Source of the DNA: Melitaea cinxia
Taxonomy: Eukaryota; Arthropoda; Insecta; Lepidoptera; Nymphalidae
Assembly (NCBI RefSeq): GCF_905220565.1
Contig: NC_059398.1
Location: 1,860,001 to 1,924,000, forward strand
Length of the DNA: 64,000 bases
Direction: 5' to 3'
Shown: piece after piece, positions 11,290 to 21,684 of the stretch
How the letters are laid out: the number at the start of each line of letters is the position of its first letter
How positions within the stretch are numbered: the stretch's first letter is position 1
Notes under the pieces: model-generated
Seen by the model: only the letters and a program-made list of their open reading frames with translations
What the model was told of the DNA's origin: nothing
The model's database searches: none
Program-made: the position numbers and the translations under genes

Positions 11290-12480
11290 AGCTGTTTTTT
11301 TTTAAACAATTAGGTCAGTAAACAAAGGTATAGCTTACCTGATTACAGAATGTACCTAATTACCATAGATTATAGACGCTCTCCCACCATGAGCTCTGGT
11401 CACCTTACTTATCACAGGAACACAACACTGCTTGAAACCAGGGCTAAGATCTAGATTAGGTAAAACCGAATTTCGGGACCGTGGGGGATGGGGGGAGAGA
11501 GGGTGGGAAACGCTACCCCTGGTACCACTGTCACACCTCGGAACCCCATGGTTATGGAGATATCCATGGTTAAAGTTTTGAGGTTAGAAGAAGAATTTCG
11601 AAAGTTAGAGGAACGCTTGGCTCCGGCGCTACGGGAAGTGCAGCCCTTGCGTGCGAAAGCACGCTCACTCATGCTCCGTACAAAAAAAAAACCGAATTAT
11701 GGGGTTTTGGGTGTGGAGGGTGGAGGGTGTAGGGGAATCTATACAAGGTAACACTGTCATACCTCAAAACCCCATGGTTATGGAGATATCCATGGTTAAA
11801 GTTTTGAGGTTAGAAGAAGAATTTAAAGCTATTATAATACCTTTGAGCTCGTACTGTTTGCATTGTGTGACAAATCGACACTTTCAAACAAAATAACGCG
11901 TCAGACATAATATTCTAATAAAATAAGTAACATTGCGTGCTAGAATATAAGTTTAGAAATTCGAAAAATACCCAAAACCGAATCGGAGCACCCCACTGTC
12001 CACGTGGTCTTGGTCTGTCCTACCCCTAGAGTGTTTTTTTGTGCCGCGGAGGCGCGAAGGGAGGGCAGCCCTCGCCCGCCGTGCGAAAGCGCGCGAACGA
12101 ATGCGTAGAGGAGCGGCTGAGGCTGGTCGCCGAAGGCGACCAGCCTCCGCTGCGGAACGGAGCATGAGTGAGCGTGCTTTCGCACGCAAGGGCGGAAGGG
12201 CTGCACTTCCCGTAGCGCCGGAGCCAAGCGTTCCTCTAACTTTCGAAATTCTTCTTCTAACCTCAAAACTTTAACCATGGATATCTCCATAACCATGGGG
12301 TTCCGAGGTGTGACAGTGGTACCAGGGGTAGCGTTCCCCACCCTCTCCCCCCCATCCCCCCACGGTCCCGAAATTCGGTTTTACCTAATCTAAAGCTTTA
12401 CCGAAACCAGTATTATTTAGCTGTGATCTTCTGTCTAGCTATCAGGGTGCTACAAATTCTGAATGAGACATGTCCTTTGT
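11290..12480 (-). repeat. AGAAGATCACAGC-family repeat split by a DNA element
   Basis: The left half (11290-11441) and right half (12403-12480) are the two parts of one copy. ACACTGCTTGAAACCAG continues as TATTATTTAGCTGTGATCT once the element between them and one copy of the 8-bp duplication are ignored. This gives the order of insertion: the SINE-like copy came first. Confidence 0.8.
11442..12402. mobile_element. 961-bp palindromic DNA transposon (MITE) with 8-bp target duplication
   Basis: Flanked by GAAACCAG at 11434-11441 and 12403-12410. Arms of about 230 bases are nearly identical inverted copies: they start GG..AAG..TAGATTAGGT and run through GGTACCACTGTCACACCTCG and CCATGGTTATGGAGATATCC to CGTGCGAAAGCACGCTCACT. 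A diverged third arm-like copy lies inside at about 11690-11826. The GC-rich centre holds a 13-bp stem hairpin. An 8-bp duplication fits hAT or P-type transposition. No transposase is present, so it is non-autonomous. Open frames in its arms are by-products of the inverted repeat. Confidence 0.85.
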
Positions 12481-13680
12481 GTCCTGTTGTCCTCCCTCAA
12501 AAACACACTTCTGTCAATCATATATAAAAATATTTTAATATAAGGCTATAGATTAAACGATTTTCGATAGCTTTTAAATTAGGTGCTGCATTTTGTCAGC
12601 GACGCATATAATCACAAACTTTTTATAACGGGCGTAAATTTTAACTTCATTTTGTATGGGAAATTCGGCATTTCAACCTAGTTCTCGCGTTTGCCGCTAG
12701 ATGACTCTGTATCGATTGTATCGTAAACTATTCTTTATCGTCTAGGCTGCAGTGTTTAAATTCCCATGCAAAATAATCTTCACGTATAAACGCGTTTCTC
12801 TCATGTTTCTGTGAATAAAACTAGCACTAGGCACTCAGATGACCGTTATTCGTCTCACCGATGGTGACACACTACTGTATAATATGACGTTTGTAAAACT
12901 AAAATATTACTAGTAAACTTTTTTAAAATTATTTATGTAATTTTATACTGTAGACAAAAATAAATAAACATACATTTTTTTATTTCACTTAATAGTTTGA
13001 ATTATTATTATTATTTTGTTTGATTTATTTTATTCTGCAGTATTTGTTATTTTCTAAAATACTAAATTTCCTTAATAATTTTATGTACTTAATTAAAAAC
13101 CAATCAACAAAATCAAAAAAAATCAAGAAATAGAAAATATATATAAAATTCAACTTTTTTTTCAAATTGTGTTGCTTCTATACTATCCGAAGGAACTTCG
13201 TTCCCACCTGGTGTCCCATGACACCACATAATTTTTTCTATTTTGTTATTTATTTTTTATCTATGTTCGTATAGTTTATATAAAAACAAACACATCTCGG
13301 TGTCATCCTTATTATTCTGTTTTTAAAAGTAATAAAGATTGTTCTCAAGCAATACATTCTTAGACTCTCGAAGAAGACTTCAAAGGAAAATACTTAGCGT
13401 CCACGTTTCACGTTTACGGCTAGTTTAAAGTTCATCTAAGTTTGTATTAGACTTCACTGAACAGAGAATATTCAAGACTTTTCCGAGGAAACTTTTATTT
13501 TTTTTATTTCTTTTGCGGTAGCGGAGGTTTCTTTAATATTTATTTTAAGAAAATCATTTCATAATAAAAGTAATAATGAAGTATTTTATTCCACATTTAA
13601 ACAAAGAACCAAACTAAAAATACAAGCAATTCTAGTCACAAATAACAAATTGTAAAACCAGGCGATCATATTACTAAAAA
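12481..13680. other. AT-rich spacer
   Basis: No gene recognised. About 12620-12800 carries an imperfect inverted pair (TTTTGTATGGGAAAT and TAAATTCCCATGCAAAA), perhaps a small inverted-repeat element. The rest is low-complexity. Confidence 0.4.
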
Positions 13681-13960
13681 GTAATCTCTTCCAGACAGCC
13701 TGATAATGAAAGGAATAGAAGAAGAAAGAAAGAAAGAAAGAAGAAGAAGAAAAAGAAATATACTTTATTGTGCATATTACAAGCTAACATACATAGCTAT
13801 CTTTAAAAATTAAACTTACAAAATAATATTATGCACAAAGGCGGTGTGATCGCTAGGTAAGCGATTTCTTCCAGACAACCTTGGGGTAGAGGAGATTTTA
13901 AAACAAAACAGAGTAGGGTCATCAAAAGGCAAAACAAAAATATTGCTTTGCAGACACACA
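13680..13960 (-). repeat. Non-LTR 3'-end fragment and purine microsatellite
   Basis: A purine tract (GAAGAAAGAAAGAAAG type) runs from about 13715 to 13760. It is followed by a minus-strand block ending in AATAAAGTATATTT, with GGTTGTCTGGAAGAAATCGC. The same block is clearer at 18890-19050, where its minus-strand reading is KGCLEEIATLAIRPPLYTV, known from lepidopteran non-LTR 3' regions. Confidence 0.55.
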
Positions 13961-15205
13961 TACATATTATACTTGTATATATTTAGATATTCTGGTGTCA
14001 AATAGAGTCAAGAGAGTACGTGGTTCTAAAAAAATTGATACCCATTGTTATTTAAGTTTTTGATATATTTTAAATTTTTCTTCAATTCGTAGCGTAGTGT
14101 TGTAACAGGTTTTAAACGTTTGAACGGAAAAATTCTTCACCTGTATTTTATTGTTATTTAATTATCTGCAAATGCCAAAATGCATAGTCAAACAGTAGTT
14201 AGGTATAGTATCATAATATATTTACTCTATACTTGGTATAATTACAATTCGTTTCTTTATTAGGGTATTTGTAGATAAAATTAGAGTTTCAAAGTGTAAA
14301 AACCGGGCTATCATAGCGAAGTACATTTATTTAGAAATCGATCTAAATTTTTAATAAGAATTATAAAATATTAAACCTGCACGTTTTTAAGAAATTCTAA
14401 ATTGTTGACCAAACCTCAGTAGAGCATCGGGACGGAATTAAATTTAAATTCTCTTCACTCCTTAATATGACAGGACATATTCTGCTACAATACAGGTCAC
14501 AAACGGATTCCTCAGTCGGTAAATATTTTTGCCTAGACTTGCATGTACATGCGGAAATGTAACATGTAAAAATATTTCTGATATGATTAATCGTACGACT
14601 GTCTGCATCTGTATAATGCAAATGTAATTAATGGGATTTCAATAAACTGCATGTCATCGGATGTTCATAATACGTGGATAATAAATTGATTGTGAATTAA
14701 CTTTATCTAAGGGTTATACGTACAATTCGTTCACAAATTAGGGTACGATTATTTTTATATGTCTTCAAAATAATAAAAAAAATCACATCATTGTTCTGTA
14801 GGGTATTGTGAATCATGAAATCATTACCTACTACACTACTACATCAGGGCCTACTTTTTGTAACGAAATATTTGTTAGGGGGTCTCTGAAAGTGTGACAG
14901 AATCGGGGCGTTCCAAAACGGTAAAATTTCGCATAACGTACCCATTTTATGAACGGCTACGTAATAATATGTCAGGTAGATAAAGTTTTCAATATTTATT
15001 TCTGTTTTACTATTGAACTTTATATCCCATATATTTCTATGAGCAATCTGTGAGACCAAAAATTGTATAATTTTTAGTTGAGGTGAAACAGATTCTACGG
15101 ACATGTTATATCTTACACTAAAAAAACATATCAGTAACTTATTTGCCAGATAAACTTTGTCAATAACTCGTGAAACGGGCCCGATATGTCAAATATTTAA
15201 TGCAA
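13961..15205. other. AT-rich spacer, no gene seen
   Basis: Moderately AT-rich DNA without recognised repeats or convincing exons. The open frames at 14397-14621 and 14844-15104 (minus) show no domain and no splice-supported start. Confidence 0.4.
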
Positions 15206-15218
15206 TAGGTATGCGCCG

Positions 15219-15238
15219 TTAAGAGGAAAGGGTACCGG
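15219..15238 (+). repeat. 20-bp inverted signature, left partner
   Basis: TTAAGAGGAAAGGGTACCGG, exactly matched in reverse complement at 20130-20149. It may mark one end of a transposon family present as two separate solo ends, or both ends of one 4.9-kb insertion. Beyond the 20 bases the flanks diverge. Confidence 0.55.
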
Positions 15239-15264
15239 AGAGACTTTTCAAAAATAGGTATTTG

Positions 15265-16060
15265 AATAAAATGTTTCTGTCGCGCCGCATGCCGCTACCG
15301 CGCCCCGCACCATCTCCGCTCCGTTTTTTTTATGTGTGACTGTCGTATTGTTAGTGTGCGTGCGCCGGCTATTCAGCTATTAATTGTTGACGATATTTTA
15401 GTATTCGCATCTTTCGTTTGTGATTGACTTCGAGTACATAGAGCGCATAGTGATATTTTTCTGAATTTGGCTTGTTTTATTGAATTTGTTTTGCATCGTA
15501 TTGCTGAGACTCGGCTTACTATTATTGAATTTCGTAAACTACTTATTATTATGTTTTATTATTTTGACTTGGGTACTCTTTGTGACTTGATACATGTCTA
15601 TATTTTTGTGGGTAATTATCGAAATACTTAGGTACTTTATTTATGAATTAGGTATGTAATTACATGGTTGAGGTGTGTGTAAGAATGGGTAATGAAATAC
15701 ATACATAATTATAGAGTATACATGTAGTACATAGTATAAGTGTAAGTATAGTATATATATGTAATGTAGTACATACATAGTATAAAATGTTTGTCTTAGT
15801 ACCTATATAATTTGTAATGTCTCATGTTTGTTGCAGTTATTAATACATAGGTATAGGTTATATGTATTAATTAACATATAATTGCGGCGATATAACAATG
15901 GTTAAAAATAATATTATGATTAAAAAAAAAAAACAAGAAAAGCCGCCTGCGTGAAGAACAACTATTAGAAAGTCAATTGAAAAGGCTGGAACAAGATAAA
16001 AATTCAATAATTACACAAAGATAGCTATATAAATCACACCAATTTCACACATTATGTACA
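15265..16060 (+). other. GC-rich block followed by a short coiled-coil-like frame
   Basis: About 15275-15375 is unusually GC-rich for the region (GCGCCGCATGCCGCTACCGC), then AT-rich leader-like DNA follows. The frame 15932-16024 reads KKSRLREEQLLESQLKRLEQ and is predicted to be helical and charged. It is preceded by an A run and ATGs (15898, 15916) that are one base out of frame with it. It may be the decayed 5' end of a transposon gene; the product is not recognised. Confidence 0.3.
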
Positions 16061-16179
16061 CTTACAAAAATCATGAAGGCGACTTTTTCAATTATTATTT
16101 TATTTATGTTTTTTTAGTTAGGCAAATTACGTAATCGATTGAATTTTTTTAAAGAGTGGTTGATTAACATGACATAACA

Positions 16180-16236
16180 TAATAATACACTTTATTGTAC
16201 ACCAACAGAAAATAATAATACGTATCAGATTGATTT
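16180..16236 (-). repeat. Short non-LTR 3'-end fragment
   Basis: ACACTTTATTGTACACCAAC is the terminal fragment of the family at 18890-19050, and the adjacent repeat starts immediately after it. Confidence 0.4.
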
Positions 16237-16798
16237 TTAACCGACTTCCAAAAAAAGGAGGAGGTTCTTAATTCGACTGTATTTTTCTTTTCCTTTTTTT
16301 TTGTATATATGTTACTTCAGATCTTTTGACTGGGTCGACCGAGTTCGACTTGTACGCAAAGGAAAAAAAGCCGACTTCAATTACATCGACATGTAATACA
16401 ACAAAGGTAGACGAAAATATAGTCAAGTAAATACGCGTTATTAAAGATTACTCAAAAAGTTGTTATCAGATCTCGATGAAATTTAAATATGACTACACGA
16501 TAAATATCAGCTTTCGATTAAATTAAAAATCATCAAAATCGGTACACCCAGTAAAAAGTTATGCTGTATAATACAACGTAGGTCGACGAAAATAGTCAAG
16601 TAAAAACGTATTATTTATATAACTCGAAAAGTTGTTGTTAGATCTCAAATAAACTTAAGTGAGACCAAATGACACACACCACCTTTCGATTAAAAAAAAT
16701 GTTGAAATCGGTCCACTCAGTCAAAAGTTCTGAAGTAACATACATAAAAAATACAGTTAAATTGAGAGCTTCCTCATTTTTTGGAAGTCGGTTAAAAA
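16237..16798. repeat. Inverted-ended repeat, AACCGACTTC family, double copy
   Basis: Starts TTAACCGACTTCCAAAAAAA and ends in TTTTTTGGAAGTCGGTTAA. Inside are two partial bodies sharing TACAACGTAGGTCGACGAAAA, AGATCTCGATGAAATTTAAA and AATCGGTACACCCAGT-like words. Related copies are at 41003-41512 and 57151-57396, with fragments at 1259 and 23092. It is a non-coding lepidopteran repeat. Confidence 0.7.
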
Positions 16799-17129
16799 TA
16801 GAAACCGATTTTACACGTCTATAGAATTCCTAAGTCGACAAGCTTGAACAGTGAAAGATTTAGTATACAAGAAAGAGGAGTGAGAGGGAAATTCAAGAAG
16901 TAAGCTTTCCTCAGAACGAAGACTGCGTTCATTGGAATCACTAAGAAATTTAAATCGTCGTTTTAGATAAGCAGGTACAAAAGGGTTAAAAAGAATAGAG
17001 TAAAGTAAGTTGAGAATATACGTATTCCCGCAGTAGGGAATTGGGTGCCACTCAGGGCGTAACTACTGCCATATCAGCCGTATCAATGATACGGGGCCCC
17101 CTATTTACAGGGTGTTTTTTAAGGTGTGT
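16799..17129. other. Spacer between repeats
   Basis: No gene seen. At about 17078-17100 a small hairpin, CCGTATCA/ATGATACGG, sits beside GGGGCCCCC. It is probably part of an unidentified retroelement. Confidence 0.35.
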
Positions 17130-17425
17130 AAGTAAAAGTTTTGACTGAGGTACACAGGCACAGCAGGAATTTCTTGCTCAAAATATGGAGCAGCCCGACT
17201 GGGGTAGTACCTCGACCTTACAGAAGATCACAGCAAAATAATACTGTTTTCAAGCAGTATTGTGTTCCTGTTGGTGAGTAAGGTGACCAGAGCTCCTGGG
17301 GGGGATTGGGGATTGGGTCGGCAACGCGCTTGCGATGCTTCTGGTGTTGCAGGCGTCTATAAGCTACGGTAATCGCTTACCATCAGGTGAGCCGTACGAT
17401 TGTTTGCCGACCTGGTGAGATAAAA
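17130..17425 (+). repeat. AGAAGATCACAGC-family repeat, plus-strand copy
   Basis: A good full-length copy: AATATGGAGCAGCCCGACTG, TACCTCGACCTTACAGAAGATCACAGC (in sequence), TTGTGTTCCTGTTGGTGAGT, then TCGCTTACCATCAGGTGAGC, TTTGCCGACC and an A run. The poly-A end gives the orientation and supports spread by retrotransposition. Confidence 0.8.
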
Positions 17426-17747
17426 AAAAAAAATTAGTAAAATGTTATCCACAATGTCACTTAATCTTGTGAATCCTGAAAAAAAAAAATATAAAAAACT
17501 GTCATACATACCTATAGAGTTTTCACTGCAGAAATGACTGAAGTCTGAAAAGCAATCCCCTTTTATCCGAATCAAGCGTGCGCCCAATTGTTGATAACAT
17601 TCTGCATCGTTTATTTCGGGATTCAGTTAATCATTATGAACAATGAATTAATCTTTTTTATATAAGAATGGGGCACACAAGCAGACGAAGCCATCTGATT
17701 TATAACGGCTACCGTCGCCCATGGCCTTTAGAGAAAAGATTTAAACA

Positions 17748-18155
17748 CTAGACGCTTGAAAACCCCCAAATTTTAGCAAGGTCATTCCACACTTTGAATG
17801 TACGCGGAAAGAATGCGCACGAAGCTCGCACATTGGTTGCAAACCACTGGTGGATACAATTAGCACCACTAGACTTCTTGACATCGAAAGAATGCAGAAC
17901 ACGACAAACGACACGGCTCATAGTGCACATTACGCATCGCGTGCTCGCACCGTGGAATGCTCGATGGTGCTTTTCCCTCATCGTCAAGAGTTGAATTCGA
18001 TGCAAAAAGAGTGCAAAGAATTTTCGCTTACTTTTTCGCATAATGTGCCAGAGAGCCTTCAGGTTCGCGCAATGATGGAAGTGTAGACTAAAAAACGTTA
18101 CCTTCGACAGCTTTTGTAAGAAACGAAAGGCACGGGTTCCATTTGGAAAGACCAA
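17748..18155 (-). pseudogene. Non-LTR retrotransposon ORF2 C-terminal fragment
   Basis: A 135-codon open frame. Its C-terminal part reads CAFFPRTFKVWNDLAKIWGF, matching the F-PRT--WN-LP signature near the end of Jockey/R1-type polyproteins. The upstream part, with many Cys and His, gives no further domain call. No reverse-transcriptase core is attached, so this is a truncated copy. Confidence 0.6.
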
Positions 18156-18889
18156 TAGTCTCTCGCCAATTCTGCTGTGTTTGAACTTTGCCCTAGCGAT
18201 TTACTACCTGTAAGACCTGGAGGCAGCGTTGAATCTCTTCTTCAGGTTATGCGCCTGTGAATCTCCCATATAGATGCGGAAGATTCATAGGAATTCACTA
18301 ATAGTATTGGCCTCACAGGCTGAAGCGAACGATCCCCCGCATCTATTGCTGCAGGTCAAGGCTAATAACTCTCCAGCTTGGAACTACAAGCTCTTTAAAT
18401 TAGCTTAAAATCCGAAATTCAAAACATTGATTTCATTAAAGAACTCATGGAATTATTACTGATAAAATTCAATAGCCTTGCATCCAGTTTTTCGGGGGTA
18501 TTAACTTGATGTTTTTCAAAACTAAAAGTGATTAAAAATTACCTAAGGATTTCGATGGAACAGGAACAGCTACAGCAGACTACACTCACTATTGTCTATT
18601 TTAGGAGAAAGTAATAACTTATAATCAATAAATATTTATTTTAATTCAATGCAAGCATTTTTTAATGAGAAATCTTTACCCATTATTTTGCCTGCCCCCC
18701 CACTAATTTTGATATAGGGCCCCAAGGTTCCCGGGGTTCCAAGGAATGCTGCGCCAGTGGTGCCACTTGAGTTTTTTACGCAATTCAGAAATATGATTCT
18801 ATTTGCGAAGTCTAAATACGAATCGCATAGGTACATAGATTCGACCAAATTTAATAATCTGCTCCTTCCTTTCATCCTTACCGATGAAA
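18156..18889. other. Repeat-derived spacer
   Basis: About 18200-18400 contains near-mirrored blocks (ATAGATGCGGAAGATTCATA and CCGCATCTATTGC) in GC-moderate DNA that look like further retroelement sequence. Around 18700-18770 there is a GC-rich stretch (TAGGGCCCCAAGGTTCCCGG). No intact gene was seen. Confidence 0.35.
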
Positions 18890-19080
18890 AAAAACAGATA
18901 GATACTCTCTTTATTGTACACAACAACAATCAACACAATAACATATTACAAACAAAAAAAAATAAAACAGTGTACAAAGGCGGTCTTATCGCTAGAGTAG
19001 CGATCTCTTCCAGACAACCTTTGGGCATATAGGACACAGCGTAGTGAAAAAGCGGTAGGGAAGTGTATACAGAGAAGTGA
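18890..19080 (-). repeat. Non-LTR 3'-end fragment (CLEEIAT family)
   Basis: The minus strand reads PKGCLEEIATLAIRPPLYTV near 18965-19030 and ends in an AATAAAG signal plus a short tail near 18905. Same family as 13790-13900. Retrotransposed and 5'-truncated. Confidence 0.6.
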
Positions 19081-19795
19081 CAATTAGTGTCACCTAGAAC
19101 AATATCAACTATCGAGTATAAACAAACAGACAACAACAGAACAGAGGAGGTTCTAAAGTCGCCACGTACCTATATTTATTTATGTTTGACCATGCATAAC
19201 TTTTTACAGAGTATTCCGAAATTGATAAAAAAAAATATATTGGAAAGAGTAAACCCCGAAGTTGTTTTTCGCCTAGGAGGCGAGGAAGAAGCGCGGCTCG
19301 CAGCTTGCTTGGCATAGGCATGGGAAAGAGCAGAATCCTAAGTTTTTTAAACTTTCTTATTGTATTTTTTATTAGTATTACGGTAATAATAATCATAATA
19401 TACTTTTTTGAAATCCTTGTATTGAGCCCTTTAATTTGATACCAAAAACAAACAACACAGTTATTTACCATAATTATCATTGTTATTTGTTAGCGAAACC
19501 CTTCGTTAGCCCAGGTTTGCACAGTGTTACAATAAAAACCGCATATACAAATACGGTTTTATTGTAGTTATGAAAAGAGAAATTATTTAATTTTGTTAAT
19601 ACGAATTTTAGAAAATATCGACTAAAAATTACATCACTAGTGTATCGATATAATTATCGACTATGAGGCATCACTTCGCTGGCGTATATAGGTATTGCTT
19701 TGACCCTTCCCTCCCCCAGACCTATCCCCCAAAAAGCAAGAAAGGGACAACTGCAGCTCAGACCGTTTTAGGTAGATAATTTTTGACCAAAACAG
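19081..19795. other. Spacer, no gene seen
   Basis: AT-rich with a short GC-richer piece at 19255-19330. Near 19535 and 19555 a short inverted pair flanks CATATACAAATACGG. Nothing coding recognised. Confidence 0.35.
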
Positions 19796-20117
19796 TGTTT
19801 CGTAGTCGACTGTTTTCTCCTCAAAACATGGCAATTTTTTTTTAAATTTATTTTTAGAAAATAAAAGAAGACTTCGGCTATGCCCCTATGTTTTCATTTT
19901 TTTGAAAATATGCATATATTTTTTTTAATGAGTGTCTGAAAATGTACAAAAAATTATGCAAAATTTCGAGTTTTTGAAGTCTCCTAATTCCTATGATAAT
20001 AAGAATATGAAAAAAATCAAAACATAGGGGCATGGTCATGGCAGCAAAGAGTTCTATGTCACAAAAATATTTGATCTAGTGTCATTATCCAGGGAGAAAA
20101 CAGTCGACTACGTTTGT
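19796..20117. repeat. Foldback (inverted-repeat) element
   Basis: The terminal 20-mer CGTAGTCGACTGTTTTCTCC (19801-19820) is perfectly complementary to 20093-20112. A second complementary pair, GCCCCTATGTTTT and AAAACATAGGGGC, lies further in. The arms otherwise diverge and enclose AT-rich DNA. The size and lack of coding fit a MITE or foldback element. Confidence 0.7.
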
Positions 20118-20129
20118 ATGGAGAAAGAG

Positions 20130-20149
20130 CCGGTACCCTTTCCTCTTAA
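20130..20149 (-). repeat. 20-bp inverted signature, right partner
   Basis: CCGGTACCCTTTCCTCTTAA, the exact reverse complement of 15219-15238. It stands 17 bases outside the foldback element at 19796-20117. Confidence 0.55.
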
Positions 20150-20260
20150 AGTCGTAGCTTAACGACTACTGCTACGGTATACGTTGACTACGTAATGCGC
20201 GACAGTATCGCTTCAGACGTAGGGGGTATTACACGTACGCCGTCGGAAATTCCCGCCAAA

Positions 20261-21123
20261 ATGTTTGCGAAAGGTAAAAGGCGCGTTCGTAATAACTGTA
20301 TTTGTCTTTTTTTCTTTTAAATAAATTGTTCTATTTTTAAAACAACTAAAAAGAGATATAAATGATCGGTTTTTGTTTTTTCTTTTTTTTTTTTTTTTCT
20401 TTTACCCGAACTACTTTTTTTGTTTCAGTTACAACTTTGACGTTATTCGCTTTAATACAAACGGCGACTAGCTTCGGTAAGTTTTATAAACAATTCATTT
20501 TACAATTTTCCATTGTTAAAAAGAATGAAATAAACTTTTCAACTTATACAAAACTAATACTTGTGTTTAGAACCAAGCCATTTATTGTGACTAAAAATTT
20601 AAGCTTTATTGCTGCTTCCTTTCTTAATTCTAATATTTAAGCTGTACTAAAAAATAAAATGTATACTTAATACGGTGCAATGTTATGGATGAAAAATATT
20701 ATTTTTTTTTCTAAACTTCTAATGCATAAGCATTACTTATAAACATTTTCAATTATGTAATAAACAATAATGTGTGTTGAATTCTTATTATAGCTGTTTA
20801 TTTATAAGTAAAAAAACTGCAAGTTTTTTTTTGAATCTGTATTTTAAATATGAAGCATGTACTTAAAAACAATGTCTCGGATTGAGTGTTCTCAAACTCG
20901 GCGGCAAAAATCAAATAAAACAATGAGATGCTTTTTTAAATATCTTGGAAAACGTAAAAATCATATCCAAAAACTTATCAAGAATTGTAGAGCTTAAAAT
21001 TTTTACAGATAAAATACTAGTAATTTTTTGTTATTTTCAGTCGTTTTCGGAGTAGGTAAGGGTGGTTTACGTCATGCAGTAAGCTATTACCTCCCCAGAA
21101 GTTATTACACTATTTTTAAGTAA
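20261..21123 (+). CDS. Putative small secreted peptide, three exons, 47 residues
   Basis: Exons 20261-20273, 20429-20476 and 21041-21123 (stop TAA 21121-21123). Acceptors TTTTGTTTCAG and TTATTTTCAG are strong, and the second donor GTAAGT is strong; the first donor GTAAAA is weaker. The joined frame starts MFAKVTTLTLFALIQTATSF, a clear signal peptide likely cut near ATS. A basic, Tyr-rich tail of about 28 residues follows, including GKGGLRHAVSYYLPRSYY. A first intron after MFAK is the usual arrangement in insect cuticular-protein and small secreted-peptide genes. No family was recognised. It could be a cuticular-type peptide, a truncated paralogue, or the 5' end of a longer gene: GTAGGTAAGG in exon 3 could act as a donor. 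The upstream ATG at 10062 is an alternative first exon. Confidence 0.45.
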
Positions 21124-21373
21124 AATATTATACTCTACAATTTGTAACTAACTTATTTTTAACTTCAACTACAGTTTTCGTGTTACTTAACAACATTCAC
21201 TAACTTCATTTTTTTTTTGTAAATCTTAGGGTCTATATATTTATATATATATATATTTTAATTACCGGCTCTTTCGGTTAGGTTGTTTCGTAGTTCTATT
21301 AAACTTTTTGAAATTCGGAATATTTGATAGTTTTGTACTCGTAATTTGATTGTTGTCTAGAAATTATTATAAA
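21124..21373. other. 3' flank of the small peptide gene
   Basis: AT-rich with a short TATA microsatellite near 21232-21258. No AATAAA was seen close to the stop. Confidence 0.3.
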
Positions 21374-21680
21374 CTAGCTGTGCCCGCGACTTCATCCGCG
21401 TGGGATTAAAAAAATATTGTTCAGTATGCAGAGTTACAAAATAAATTGTTTTTTTAAAATAAAAGTAGCCTAAGTTACTCCTTATTACATCAGCTATTTG
21501 CCAGTAAAAGTACCGTTAAAATCGGTCCAGCCGTTATAGAGATTAGCCGGAACAAACAGACAGACAACCAGCCAGACAGACAGACAGAAAGTGTAAAAAA
21601 ATGTTATTTTGGGTATTTGTACTGTGTATACATTCATATGCATTTTGTAAAAAGCGGTTATTTTAATATTACAAGCTGAC
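21374..21680 (-). repeat. Helitron-like non-autonomous repeat
   Basis: On the plus strand it begins CTAGCTGTGCCCGCGACTTC, the reverse complement of a hairpin plus CTAG 3' terminus. It continues through AAAGTAGCCTAAGTTACTCC and the GACAGACAGACAGA run. Same family as 2190-2496 and 44728-44970. Confidence 0.65.
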
Positions 21681-21684
21681 GCTC

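Noticed and set aside
11451..12341. Open frames MSERAF..., MGGERV..., MGNATPG... on both strands
   Set aside because: They are mirror images within the arms of the palindromic transposon and encode no recognisable protein.
21041..21057. Microexon reading VVFGV as the first beta strand (VVFV-like) of the glucosyltransferase
   Set aside because: It would stop in the middle of the strand after 17 bases, and no following exon of that domain was found. Reading through to TAA gives a simpler peptide gene.
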